From the NCBI RefSeq assembly GCF_029360645.1, contig NZ_JARDUA010000003.1:62001-126000 (forward strand): a stretch of DNA of 64,000 bases, given 5' to 3'. The notes beneath the pieces were generated by a model. It did no database searches and was not told where the DNA came from. It saw nothing but the letters and a program-made list of their open reading frames with translations. The stretch comes from Pontibacter litorisediminis (GTDB taxonomy: Bacteria; Bacteroidota; Bacteroidia; Cytophagales; Hymenobacteraceae). The first letter of the stretch is position 1; every line of letters starts with the position of its first letter. The position numbers and the translations under genes were made by a program. Shown here piece by piece: positions 17,180-25,647 of the stretch.

Positions 17180-17348
17180 ATTTAAATACTTTTGAAATCT
17201 AACTTGTTTTCATAGCAGCGACGGCACTTATAAGTGAGCCGCATACAAGTAAGATACGCCGGAAGAGGCACTTAGTTGTGCCAGGCCATGCAACGACAAA
17301 GGCGGGCAGGCCGTAAATCCTCCATCAGAACAACACTAAGATAAAACT

Positions 17349-17762
17349 ATGGAAACACTGAAGAAGAGTTGGCACGGCCTGTTGGCCCTGCTGCTGGCCA
17401 TAACCATAACAAGCTGCGGCGGAAACAAAGAAGAAGTAGGGTCCGAGAGCATGATATCCGGCTCGAGCAGCAAAACCTGGGTAGCCGATAAAGAAATGAA
17501 CGCCACGGGTGATAAGGATAAGCTGACAGATGCAGAGAAGCAGCAAACGATGCAGTTTTATGCCGATGGCCGCTTTGCGCTAGGCGCAGGCTCTTCCCTG
17601 CAGACAGGCACCTGGTCTTTCGATCAGGCGGCCAAGCGCCTTTCGTTGCAGTTCGAGGGGGCAGAGATGACCGAGAACTTCGAGGTGCTGAAGCTGGACG
17701 ATGATGAGATGGACCTTCGTGCCTCCGACGGAACCGTCATGGAGATGGAGCTGAGGGACTAA
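17349..17762 (+). CDS. Lipoprotein, lipocalin-like
   Basis: A 137-residue protein with a lipobox (LLLAITITSC, Cys about 24). The mature part has the pattern of short Bacteroidota lipocalin-like lipoproteins: KTWVADKEMN, MQFYADGRFALG, GTWSFDQAAKRLSLQF, FEVLKLDDDEMDLRASDG. These are small beta-barrels of unknown ligand at the membrane surface. Single gene, convergent with the MFS carrier. Confidence 0.75.
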   Translation: METLKKSWHGLLALLLAITITSCGGNKEEVGSESMISGSSSKTWVADKEMNATGDKDKLTDAEKQQTMQFYADGRFALGAGSSLQTGTWSFDQAAKRLSLQFEGAEMTENFEVLKLDDDEMDLRASDGTVMEMELRD

Positions 17763-17836
17763 CTATTTTCCCCGAACTACAGTATAGAGAATGGTTTCGA
17801 TTTTAGCGGCAGCCTGCTTTGTGTGGGCTGCCGTTT

Positions 17837-19018
17837 TTACTTGCGCAGCAGCGGACGCATGGCACGCAAACCTACCGCGGGGCCAATAGCCAAAAGTATA
17901 AATACCGCTTGCGCCGGCAGCACCGTGAGCAGGTAGCCTGTTAGCTGTATGCTGAAGATGGTGATGGCAAATCCGATGGAGGTAACCACCGTAAGCGCCG
18001 TGCCCACCAGCTGCGGTGGCGCTGTACGAGCCGTTAGCGCGGAAAACTGCGGTGAGTCGCCGGCTACCACCACCCCCCAGAACACCAGGAAAGGCAGGAG
18101 CAAGGCAGGAGCCTGCAGCACCCACACACTGGCCACGCAGCAAAGCCCCGACAGCAAGAGCTGCACAAAGGCCACGCGCTCGCTGCCCCAGCGCTGCGAC
18201 AGGTAACCCCCCACAACACAGCCCACGGCCCCGGCGGCAATCACCACAAAGCTAGCTACCGACAGCTGCCCCGGCAGCCACTCTGGAAAGGCCATGGCAA
18301 GTATAAAGGGCACAAAAGCCCACAGCGTGTACAGCTCCCACATATGGCCAAAGTAGCCGAATGCCGCCGCCCGCAGCTCTTTCACCCGGAAAACCCGCAG
18401 CAAGTTGCTGGCCTCGAACCTGGCGCCTTTGGCTAGATAGGGCCCGTCGGGCACGAGCAGGTACATCAGCAGGCCACCGCCAGCCGCCAATACGCTTATG
18501 GCCAGCAGCATCGTTTGCCAGGGCAGGTCGGCGCCCAGCCCACGCAGCAGGTGCGGAAAAGCCGTGCCCAGCACCAGCGCCCCCACCAGGTAGCCAATGG
18601 CCTTGCCCAGTTTGCCGCTGTACCAGCTGGCGGCTATCTTCATGCCCACTGGGTAAATGCCAGCCAGCAGGAAACCCGTGATGCCGCGCAGTAACAGGAC
18701 GCCTGTTATACTTGTGGCCGTAAAGAGCACCAGCGCGTTGGCCACCGCCCCCAGCAGCGCGCACAGCAGGAACAGCAGCCGCGGCGACACCCTGTCGGCC
18801 AGCGAAAAGAAGGCGAAGCAGAGCGTGCCCAGTATAAAGCCCAATTGTACCGAGGAGGTCAGCAAACCCAGCGCCTCCTGCTGCAGCCCCAGCGAGGCCT
18901 GCAGCTCGGGCAGCACCGCATTACCGGCAAACCACAGCGAGGTGCCCGCAAACTGCGAGAACACTATGGTCGGTAGGATACGGGCAGGCGCCGGCGCAAG
19001 GGTGGCAGAGTGTGTCAT
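17837..19018 (-). CDS. Major facilitator superfamily transporter
   Basis: A 393-residue integral membrane protein with about 12 hydrophobic segments in two six-helix halves. A loop of MFS character occurs after helix 2 (FFSLADRVSPRLLFLLCALLGA) and again in the second half (GGYLSQRWGSERVAF). It probably exports or imports a small solute using the proton gradient. No neighbour indicates the substrate. The N-terminus is normal; the ATG at 19018 follows an AAGTATAA word. Confidence 0.88.
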   Translation of the reverse strand: MTHSATLAPAPARILPTIVFSQFAGTSLWFAGNAVLPELQASLGLQQEALGLLTSSVQLGFILGTLCFAFFSLADRVSPRLLFLLCALLGAVANALVLFTATSITGVLLLRGITGFLLAGIYPVGMKIAASWYSGKLGKAIGYLVGALVLGTAFPHLLRGLGADLPWQTMLLAISVLAAGGGLLMYLLVPDGPYLAKGARFEASNLLRVFRVKELRAAAFGYFGHMWELYTLWAFVPFILAMAFPEWLPGQLSVASFVVIAAGAVGCVVGGYLSQRWGSERVAFVQLLLSGLCCVASVWVLQAPALLLPFLVFWGVVVAGDSPQFSALTARTAPPQLVGTALTVVTSIGFAITIFSIQLTGYLLTVLPAQAVFILLAIGPAVGLRAMRPLLRK

Positions 19019-19123
19019 GAGGCATCGCTAGTGAAGTATAAAGATACACTTGGTTTTGATTCTGCAAAAAGCGCAGCGGGCGGTGCTCCTGGCAACTTAC
19101 AGCTATGCTTTCGGAGTGACTAT

Positions 19124-19230
19124 ATCTTCGGGTAGGCAATCGTACGGGGTTTGCCCTATTACGTCTGTTTTACAACCAGCAGGTAGAGTCGCAGCAGCAG
19201 CAGCAGCAGCAGTACGAACTACCCGAAGAT
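19124..19230. repeat. 12-bp inverted repeat flanking a (CAG)7 tract
   Basis: ATCTTCGGGTAG (19124-19135) is the exact reverse complement of CTACCCGAAGAT (19219-19230). The second copy forms the last codons and stop of the hydrolase gene. Between them is a run of seven CAG units (19192-19212). Possible terminator remnant or local duplication. Confidence 0.5.
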
Positions 19231-19992
19231 CGTCTCAGCAAATTTCTCTATAGCCTTGCGTGTCTCATAAGGGCGCTCGAACATGCCCATGTGGCCGGTC
19301 TTCTCCAGGAAATATACCATGCTGTTGCCGGGCAGGTGGCACTGCTCCAGCGCCTTCTCCAAGGGCACGGCCCCATCCTCTTTGCCAAAGATAAATAGCA
19401 CCGGGAATTTTGCCCCGCGCAGCACGCCGGTGCGGTCAGGGCGGTCGCGCATGGCGGCGAGGGCACCTTTTATACTTTCTTTCGGGGTGGCCTTGCCGAT
19501 GTTCTTCATCAGCTCAATTTCCTGCTGCAGCCGTTCGCGGTTGCCCTGGTAGAAGAGTGGTTCCGTAAACGGGTTGATAAAGTTATCCACCCCGTGGCGC
19601 TCCACGAAGTCAATACTCTTGCTGCGCTGCTCCTTCTTCTCGTCCGTGTCGGGCAGGGCAGAGGAGTGGAAAAGGCAGAGACCGCTGAGCATGTGGCCAT
19701 ACTTTTCGGCAAAGGCCATGCTAACATAGCCGCCCATGGAGTGGCCAATCAGAATGCACTTCCTTACACCCAACTTCTCCAGCTCTTGCTTCACATCATC
19801 GGCCATACTTTCCATGCTGTAGCGCTGGGCGCCTTGCGTATTGTCGCCAAAGCCCGGCAGGTCCAGGGCGATGATGCGGAACTTCTGCTGCAGTGGCTGC
19901 GTGAACTCCGCCCATACTTGCTTGCTCTCGCAGAAGCCGTGCAGGAAAACCAGCGTGTCGCCGGAGCCGTGGTCGGTGTAGGTGTTTGCCAT
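19219..19992 (-). CDS. Alpha/beta hydrolase
   Basis: A 257-residue cytosolic enzyme with the alpha/beta-hydrolase fold: oxyanion region VFLHGFCESKQVW (about 15-27), nucleophile elbow GHSMGGY (Ser about 85), a late Asp (FGKEDGAVP, about 205) and catalytic His (KTGHMGMFE, about 238). The sequence resembles esterases and haloperoxidase-like enzymes; the substrate is unknown. Its ATG (19992-19990) touches one arm of the 44-bp inverted repeat, so its native promoter may have been displaced by that element and it may be read through from the GxxExxY gene. Confidence 0.92.
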   Translation of the reverse strand: MANTYTDHGSGDTLVFLHGFCESKQVWAEFTQPLQQKFRIIALDLPGFGDNTQGAQRYSMESMADDVKQELEKLGVRKCILIGHSMGGYVSMAFAEKYGHMLSGLCLFHSSALPDTDEKKEQRSKSIDFVERHGVDNFINPFTEPLFYQGNRERLQQEIELMKNIGKATPKESIKGALAAMRDRPDRTGVLRGAKFPVLFIFGKEDGAVPLEKALEQCHLPGNSMVYFLEKTGHMGMFERPYETRKAIEKFAETIFG

Positions 19993-20035
19993 TTGTCTGA
20001 ATCAGGATTTTCAGGATTAGTGGATTGACAGGATT
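19992..20035. repeat. 44-bp inverted repeat, left arm
   Basis: Begins TTTGTCTGAATCAGGATT. Its reverse complement matches 20486-20529 at 43 of 44 positions (one A/G difference). It abuts the hydrolase start codon. Confidence 0.95.
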
Positions 20036-20060
20036 CCCTTCAAAAGTATAAAATTGGGAA

Positions 20061-20438
20061 TTACCCCTTATACCTGCTGTTGGATATCTTTTTATACTGG
20101 AGGCTACTTGCTCCAAAATTAATAAGAAGGCCTATGGGCATGTTATAAGCAACAGCATCGTTCTTCGCCTGTGCCCAATGAACATCTTCTAAGTTGACCA
20201 ATGCTTTAAGTTCAACCACAATGTTATTCTCAACTACAAAGTCAGCTCCGCGATGACCTACTTCAGTGTTGTTGTAAAACATTGTCTGGTCTTTCTCCCG
20301 CTCAAAACCTAATCCAGCAAGCTCTAGCTTTATCGCTAAGCAACGCTGATAAGTTACCTCCTGAAAGCCATTGCCCATAGTAGTATGTACCTTCATGGCA
20401 CAGCCAATTACTTTATAGGTGATGTCATCCAATTGCAT
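20061..20438 (-). CDS. GxxExxY protein, PD-(D/E)XK nuclease superfamily
   Basis: A 125-residue protein. The family signature GxxExxY is GFQEVTY at residues 24-30. A PD-(D/E)XK-like core follows: Asp66 (RGADFVV), then Glu76 and Lys78 (VVELKA), and a later Gln90, consistent with a nuclease fold. This family (TIGR04256, Pfam PDDEXK_3) is common and often multicopy in Bacteroidota, with no established function. The gene is enclosed by a 44-bp inverted repeat. Its A+T-rich composition differs from its neighbours (dxs and the hydrolase), suggesting a separate origin. It is read towards the hydrolase gene. Confidence 0.9.
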   Translation of the reverse strand: MQLDDITYKVIGCAMKVHTTMGNGFQEVTYQRCLAIKLELAGLGFEREKDQTMFYNNTEVGHRGADFVVENNIVVELKALVNLEDVHWAQAKNDAVAYNMPIGLLINFGASSLQYKKISNSRYKG

Positions 20439-20485
20439 GAAGTACTATACGACATCAACTATAAGTATGTGAATTTAGTAATAGA

Positions 20486-20529
20486 AATCCTGTCAATCCA
20501 CTGATCCTGAAAATCCTGATTCAGACAAA
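20486..20529. repeat. 44-bp inverted repeat, right arm
   Basis: Begins AATCCTGTCAATCCACTG and ends ATTCAGACAAA. Reverse complement of 19992-20035 with one mismatch. Confidence 0.95.
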
Positions 20530-20560
20530 AAAAGCCCCGCAGCTTTTACACTGCAGGGCT
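20530..20560 (-). terminator. Terminator after dxs
   Basis: Stem AGCCCCGCAG (20533-20542) / CTGCAGGGCT (20551-20560) with one mismatch. On the minus strand the T-run merges into the outer edge of the 44-bp repeat. Confidence 0.85.
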
Positions 20561-20595
20561 CTGCTCTGGAATAGTCTTTATCAGAATTTTATTTC

Positions 20596-20632
20596 ATCCT
20601 GTTCATTCGCTAATCCTGTAAATCCCGATCAT
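20596..20632. repeat. Decayed third copy of the AATCCTG repeat
   Basis: CATCCTGTTCATTCGCTAAT and the following TCCTGTAAATCCCGATC align with the right arm at roughly three quarters of positions, in the same orientation. It ends at the dxs stop codon. Confidence 0.6.
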
Positions 20633-22545
20633 ACTTTCACCGGCACACCCACCAACTCCCGTACGGCATTTTCGATGTCGATCGGGGCAAAGCCAGCCTC
20701 GTGCTGCAGCTCCAGCTGGGAGCCGTGCTCAAAAATAGCATCCGGAATACCGAGGCGCTTCACCTGGCAGGTATAGCCGTTGTCTACCATGAACTCCAGC
20801 ACCGCGCTTCCGAAGCCGCCCTGCAGGCAGCCATCTTCCACGGTCACCACCTTCTCATACTTGCTGAAGATGTGGTGCAGCAGCTCTTCGTCCAGTGGCT
20901 TGGCGTAGCGCATGTCATAGTGGCCCGGCATGATGCCGTCGTGCGCCAGTTTCTGGCAGACGTCCACGGCATAGTTGCCCACATGGCCGAAGGTAAGGAT
21001 AGCGACCTCTTCGCCTTCCTGAATGGTGCTGCCTTTGCCCACCTGCTGCAGCTCCAGCGGCGTGCGCCACTGTGGCATCACACCCTCGCCGCGCGGGTAA
21101 CGAATCGTGAACGGGCCCATGTCCTCCTGCGAGGCAGTGTACATCATGTTGCGTAGCTCCTGCTCGTTCATCGGGGCGGCCACCACCATGTTCGGGATGC
21201 AGCGCATGTAGGCGATGTCGTAAGCGCCGTGGTGTGTGGGGCCGTCGGCACCGGCAAAACCGGCCCTGTCGAGGCAGAAGACCACGTTCAGGTTCTGCAG
21301 GCACACATCGTGCACCACCTGGTCGTAGCCGCGCTGCATAAAGGTGCTGTAGATATTGCAGAACGGCACCAGCCCCTGCGTGGCCAGGCCAGCGGAGAAG
21401 GTAACCGCATGCTGCTCGGCAATGCCCACGTCAAACGCACGGTCGGGCATGGCCTTCATCATGATGTTGAGCGAGCAACCGGATGGCATGGCAGGCGTCA
21501 CACCCATGATCTTCGGGTTCTGCTCGGCCAGCTCCACCATCGTATGGCCGAACACATCCTGGTACTTTGGCGGCTGCGGCTGGTCGTACTGCTTTTTATA
21601 GATCTCGCCGGTAATCTTGTCGAAGGTGCCAGGGGCGTGCCATTTGGTCTGCTCTTTCTCGGCCAGGGCAAAGCCTTTGCCTTTAGTAGTAAGCACGTGC
21701 AGGATCTTTGGGCCTGGGATGTGCTTCAGGTCTTCCATCACCGATACTAGGTGGTTGATGTCGTGACCGTCTATCGGGCCAAAGTAGCGGAAGTTCAGTC
21801 CCTCAAACAGGTTGCTCTGCTTCAGGATGGCTGCCTTTACGCCGCTCTCAATCTTAGAGACAATGGTGCGGGCATCCGGACCAAATTTGCTGATCTTGCC
21901 CAATATCTTCCACACCTCGTCGCGCATCTTGTTATAAGTGCGGGAGGTGGTGATGTCTGTTAAATATTCTTTGAGCGCGCCCACGTTCGGGTCGATGCTC
22001 ATGCAGTTGTCGTTGAGCACCACCAGCAGGTTCGCGTTGGCCACGCCGCCGTGGTTCAGGGCCTCGAATGCCATACCGCCCGTCATGGCGCCATCGCCGA
22101 TCACGGCAATGTGCTGGCGTTTTTCCTCGCCCTTATACTTAGAGGCCACGGCCATGCCCAGTGCCGCCGAAATAGAGGTGCTGGAGTGGCCCACGCCAAA
22201 GGTATCGTACTCGCTTTCTTTGCGCTTCGGAAAACCGGAGATGCCGCCATGCTTGCGGTTGGTATGGAACACGTCGCGGCGGCCCGTCAGGATCTTGTGC
22301 CCGTACGCCTGGTGCCCCACATCCCACACCAACTGGTCGTAAGGCGTGTTAAACACGTAGTGTAACGCTGTGGTAAGCTCCACCACGCCCAGGCTGGCCC
22401 CAAAATGGCCGCCATGGATCGATACAACGTCGATGATATACTGCCTTAGCTCCTGTGTTACCTGCAGTAGTTGCTCCGGCTTCAGGTTCCGCAGGTCGGC
22501 AGGCGAGTTGATGGAGGCAAGCAGCTCTCCGGGTTTGATTATCAT
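20629..22545 (-). CDS. dxs: 1-deoxy-D-xylulose-5-phosphate synthase
   Basis: A 638-residue enzyme from the ATG at 22545 (MIIKPGELLASINSP); an upstream in-frame start at 22659 would add a hydrophobic stretch foreign to the family. It condenses pyruvate and glyceraldehyde-3-phosphate in the first step of the MEP isoprenoid pathway, using thiamine diphosphate and Mg. The ThDP motif is GDGAMTGGMAFEALNHGG with a later LNDNCMS. The transketolase pyrimidine domain has GIAEQHAVTFSAGLA and DRAGFAGADGPTHHG. The C-terminal domain has TVEDG. Length is normal. It has a terminator at 20530-20560; a repeat relic touches its stop. Confidence 0.97.
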   Translation of the reverse strand: MIIKPGELLASINSPADLRNLKPEQLLQVTQELRQYIIDVVSIHGGHFGASLGVVELTTALHYVFNTPYDQLVWDVGHQAYGHKILTGRRDVFHTNRKHGGISGFPKRKESEYDTFGVGHSSTSISAALGMAVASKYKGEEKRQHIAVIGDGAMTGGMAFEALNHGGVANANLLVVLNDNCMSIDPNVGALKEYLTDITTSRTYNKMRDEVWKILGKISKFGPDARTIVSKIESGVKAAILKQSNLFEGLNFRYFGPIDGHDINHLVSVMEDLKHIPGPKILHVLTTKGKGFALAEKEQTKWHAPGTFDKITGEIYKKQYDQPQPPKYQDVFGHTMVELAEQNPKIMGVTPAMPSGCSLNIMMKAMPDRAFDVGIAEQHAVTFSAGLATQGLVPFCNIYSTFMQRGYDQVVHDVCLQNLNVVFCLDRAGFAGADGPTHHGAYDIAYMRCIPNMVVAAPMNEQELRNMMYTASQEDMGPFTIRYPRGEGVMPQWRTPLELQQVGKGSTIQEGEEVAILTFGHVGNYAVDVCQKLAHDGIMPGHYDMRYAKPLDEELLHHIFSKYEKVVTVEDGCLQGGFGSAVLEFMVDNGYTCQVKRLGIPDAIFEHGSQLELQHEAGFAPIDIENAVRELVGVPVKV

Positions 22546-22919
22546 AGTGTTATCCTTATAGACCCCTAACAAAAAATATGGGCTAAAGTTTAAAAAGCAC
22601 AAACTGTACCCTTTCTTCCAAAAGGTAAAGTTAGTAAATAAAAAAACACAAGCCGCCACCTAATGTGGCAGAACACTTGTACGAATTATATAGGTAAAAG
22701 TATATGTATGCCGGAAAAAGGCTGCAAGGGCAAAAAAGCAGACCTCTGCTGCTGTGCCCGCCGCCCTATGTTTTGCTGTATACCCTGCCGCTGCCAAATA
22801 GTTGTGAACCATGGCCCGCCTGTTTAGGTTGAAGCAGGGAAGCCGGAAGTATGCAATCCGCTGAAAATGTTTATTTTTGCCACCTGCGCAGCCACACGCG
22901 CCCATAATGAGTTGATAAG
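22546..22919. other. Divergent intergenic region between dxs and scpA
   Basis: About 370 bp between divergent starts. It holds the dxs leader and a TATTTTTG promoter element for scpA. An 81-codon minus-strand ORF here has no recognisable protein character and is not called. Confidence 0.5.
22872..22879 (+). promoter_or_regulatory. -7 element of scpA (TATTTTTG)
   Basis: TATTTTTG matches TAnnTTTG, 40 bp before the GTG start of scpA. Confidence 0.5.
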
Positions 22920-23690
22920 GTGAGTTTCGAGATTAGATTACCGCTGTTTGAGGGTCCGTTCGACCTGCTGCTGTTCTTTATTGAGCGCGATGAGCTTGAC
23001 ATACACGACATTCCGATCTTCCGGATCACGACGGAGTTTGTGGGCTACCTGCAGCAGCTGGAGCAGCTGAACATAGAGGTAGCCAGCGACTTTATACTTA
23101 CCGCCGCCACCCTGATGCGCATCAAGGCCAAAATGCTGCTGCCGCGCGTGGAGAAGGACGAGGAAGGCAATGAGATTGACCCGCGTGAGGAGCTGGTGCA
23201 GCACCTGCTGGAGTACAAGAAGTATAAAAGCGCCGTGCCGGACCTCTCTTTAATGGAGGACCAGCGCATGGCACAGGAAAGCCGTGGCAACATACACCAG
23301 GAGCTGCAGCAGATCGCCAACGCCAACCATTTTGAATACGAGCTGCAGGACCTGAGCCTGTACAAGATCATGCGCGTGTTCGAGAAGGTGATGGTACGCT
23401 TTGAGGAGGAGCAGAACAGGCCGAAGCATACCGTTATCCAGTACCCGTACACCATCGAGGGGCAGCGCGATGTGATCCTGAGCATGGTGCATGCGCGCAA
23501 CCGGCTGGCTTTCTCCAAACTGATAGAGGAGTTCCCGGACAAGATCGGCATGATCTTCAATTTCCTGGCCATCCTGGACATGCTGCAGCTTAACCTGATC
23601 GGCATAGAGGTAGGCGAGGGGTTCAACGATTTCATCATTACCGAGGCCGAGGGGCAGGCTGCCCAGGTAACGCAGCTGTTGGTAGAGTAA
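22920..23690 (+). CDS. scpA: Segregation and condensation protein A
   Basis: A 256-residue kleisin that bridges SMC heads with ScpB in chromosome condensation. The start is a GTG at 22920, giving the canonical N-terminus MSFEIRLPLFEGPFDLLLF. The SMC-binding region includes DIHDIPIFRITTEFV and MRIKAKMLLPR, and the C-terminal winged helix includes FNFLAILDMLQLNLI. scpB is not adjacent. The stop lies about 100 bp before the flippase-like gene. Confidence 0.95.
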   Translation: MSFEIRLPLFEGPFDLLLFFIERDELDIHDIPIFRITTEFVGYLQQLEQLNIEVASDFILTAATLMRIKAKMLLPRVEKDEEGNEIDPREELVQHLLEYKKYKSAVPDLSLMEDQRMAQESRGNIHQELQQIANANHFEYELQDLSLYKIMRVFEKVMVRFEEEQNRPKHTVIQYPYTIEGQRDVILSMVHARNRLAFSKLIEEFPDKIGMIFNFLAILDMLQLNLIGIEVGEGFNDFIITEAEGQAAQVTQLLVE

Positions 23691-23790
23691 CCGCCAACTT
23701 AGCCGCACTTTGGGCGTAGTCTTACAATTGTTCATAGCTTTACGTGTGCCTTGGCCCGGAGCCGCTTCAAGAGGCAGATCACCACTTTAG

Positions 23791-24870
23791 ATGGATCAGA
23801 ACAAGAAAACGATACTCAAGAGCTTTAGCCCGGTAAAGGTGCTGATCCCGGTTTTGCTGGGCTTGGCCGCCACGGCCTGGTTGTTCATAAAAGACGATAA
23901 GGTAAGCGAGCTGAAAGGCATTGCCCAAGCCAACATTTGGTGGCTGGCGGCGGCGCTGGTGGTGCTGGTGATCCGCGATGCCGGCTACATGTACCGCATC
24001 CGCTCGCTGACGGACAAGTTCCTGACCTGGCGCAACAGCCTAGATGTGATCATGCTCTGGGAGTTTGCCTCGGCCGTAACGCCTTCTGTGGTGGGCGGTA
24101 CCACGGTGGCCACCATCATTCTCAACAAGGAGGGCATCCCGCTGGACAAGTCGCTGGCGTACGTGATGCTGACGGCGGTGCTGGACAACATGTTCTTTAT
24201 CGTGGCCGCGCCCATTGCCCTGCTGCTCACGCAGGGGCAGGTGTTCCCGACCTTCAACCTCGACCCAACGGACGTGGCCAAGCTGCAGTCGGCTTTTTAC
24301 ATCAGCTACGGTCTGATCGCCGTCTATACGTTCATCATGATCTATGCGCTATTCGTGCGCCCGCGGGCGTTCAAGTGGCTTTTGCTTAAGATCACCTCTA
24401 TTGGTTTCCTGCGTAAGTGGCGCGTAAACGCGTTCCAGCACGGCAACGAGATTGTGTGGGCATCGGAGCAGCTAAGGGGCAAGGATTTTAACTACTGGGC
24501 CCGCGCCACGCTCTCCACAGTGTTTGTCTGGAGCGCCCGCTACTTCCTGCTCAACTGCCTCATCGCCGCCTTCGTGGACGTAACCTTCAGCGAGCACCTG
24601 CTCATCATCTCCCGCAACCTGATCTTCTGGATCGTGATGCTGATTGCCATCACCCCGGGCGGGGCAGGCATCGTGGAGATGGCTTTCCCGAGCTTCTTTG
24701 GCCTGTTTCTGGGGGGCTTTGCCAGTGTGGTGGTGGTGCTCTACCGCCTCATCACCTACTATCCATACCTGATCCTGGGTTCTTTCTTCCTGCCGAAGTG
24801 GGTGGCGAAAGTGTTTGGCCGGCAGTCGGAGGAGCAGGAGGCGCCGGCGCAGGAGGAGTACAAGCACTAG
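23791..24870 (+). CDS. Lysylphosphatidylglycerol synthase TM region / UPF0104 flippase-like protein
   Basis: A 359-residue membrane protein with about eight hydrophobic segments and the UPF0104 pattern: SFSPVKVLIPVLLG, WRNSLDVIMLWEFASAVTPSVVGG and, near the C-terminus, ITPGGAGIVEMAF. It has the membrane half of MprF-like proteins without the synthase domain and may flip or transport lipids or lipid-linked molecules. The C-terminal tail is charged (EEQEAPAQEEYKH). A small lipoprotein gene follows after 79 bp. Confidence 0.85.
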   Translation: MDQNKKTILKSFSPVKVLIPVLLGLAATAWLFIKDDKVSELKGIAQANIWWLAAALVVLVIRDAGYMYRIRSLTDKFLTWRNSLDVIMLWEFASAVTPSVVGGTTVATIILNKEGIPLDKSLAYVMLTAVLDNMFFIVAAPIALLLTQGQVFPTFNLDPTDVAKLQSAFYISYGLIAVYTFIMIYALFVRPRAFKWLLLKITSIGFLRKWRVNAFQHGNEIVWASEQLRGKDFNYWARATLSTVFVWSARYFLLNCLIAAFVDVTFSEHLLIISRNLIFWIVMLIAITPGGAGIVEMAFPSFFGLFLGGFASVVVVLYRLITYYPYLILGSFFLPKWVAKVFGRQSEEQEAPAQEEYKH

Positions 24871-24949
24871 CCGCCAGCTATGGCCTGTTTGTAAGGTATA
24901 CCCGAAAGCCGTACCTTCAGCTGCACAAAGTATAAAGTATAGATTGGTG

Positions 24950-25474
24950 ATGAAACGATACATCTTGCCGCTGCTGGCACTGCTCTGGCTGGCCGGCTGC
25001 AACGGCAGCAATACCGCCCTGAACGAGAAACTGAAAGCCGCTGTAACAGAAGGCGAGGCCGGCCCGGAAGGCTACAAAACCATCAACATGGCCGAGCTGA
25101 CAGATTTTGACTGGGACATGCTATACTTCTTTCAGCCAAACGAGGACGAGCAGGCCATCAGCGACGTGATCGGGTTTACTTGGGATGGTGCCGAGGTGCC
25201 GGAGAACCACCGCCGCCTGCTGTTCGTGAAAGGGGAGGAAGTAGTGTCGTATGTGGATTACTATTACAATGATTTCCCGCTGTTTGTGTATGGCTGTGGC
25301 GATGACAAGTGGGTGTACCCAAAGAGCCGCTCTGAGTTCGCCAGTTTCAAGTACTGCAGCGGAGAGCAGGAGATCTATACCTTTATACCGGTGCCCTGTG
25401 TGGATAACATCCGGCTGCTGATGGACAATAAGTGCCCGGAGAAAAATGGTGAGGCAGCTGCTGTAGCCGAATAG
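24950..25474 (+). CDS. Hypothetical lipoprotein
   Basis: A 174-residue protein from the ATG at 24950, which gives a proper lipoprotein signal (ILPLLALLWLAGC, Cys about 17); longer frames start inside the preceding gene. The mature part has WDMLYFFQPNEDE, FVKGEEVVSYVDYYYND and a Cys-containing C-terminal third (VYGCGDDKW, KYCSGEQE, VPCVDN, NKCPE) that may form disulfides. No family recognised. A terminator follows at once. Confidence 0.72.
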   Translation: MKRYILPLLALLWLAGCNGSNTALNEKLKAAVTEGEAGPEGYKTINMAELTDFDWDMLYFFQPNEDEQAISDVIGFTWDGAEVPENHRRLLFVKGEEVVSYVDYYYNDFPLFVYGCGDDKWVYPKSRSEFASFKYCSGEQEIYTFIPVPCVDNIRLLMDNKCPEKNGEAAAVAE

Positions 25475-25477
25475 AAT

Positions 25478-25503
25478 AAGCCGGTTTTATGCCGGCTTTT
25501 TTG
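25478..25503 (+). terminator. Terminator after hypothetical lipoprotein
   Basis: Stem AAGCCGG/CCGGCTT with a short loop, then a T-run. Confidence 0.88.
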
Positions 25504-25647
25504 TGCCCTATAAGTTAGCTTTGCCTACTGCCTTGTAAGTAAGTTACAAAGGCAGGCAAAATTCGTAGTTGATAATAAGGCGCATCTTAAGGGCAGTGCC
25601 TGCAGCTGGGGAGCCTTGGCAAAAGGTGCGACATAAAAAACAGCCAT

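Larger units (their letters stand above)
19992..20529 (-). mobile_element. Putative minimal element: GxxExxY gene between 44-bp inverted repeats
   Basis: A 538-bp unit formed by the two inverted repeats and a single PD-(D/E)XK-type gene. No target-site duplication is obvious and no known transposase is present. The right end runs directly into the T-run of the dxs terminator. A decayed third repeat copy lies at 20596-20632. The mobile nature is inference from the symmetric structure. Confidence 0.5.

Noticed and set aside
19192-19212. The (CAG)7 tract as a coding phase-variation switch
   Set aside because: It lies outside the coding frame, after the hydrolase stop, so it cannot shift that gene's frame.
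20061-20438. The GxxExxY gene as a known IS transposase
   Set aside because: No DDE, HUH or Y-transposase motif is present; the residues fit a PD-(D/E)XK fold instead.
22660-22905. An 81-codon minus-strand ORF between dxs and scpA
   Set aside because: Lies across the scpA promoter region and has irregular composition.
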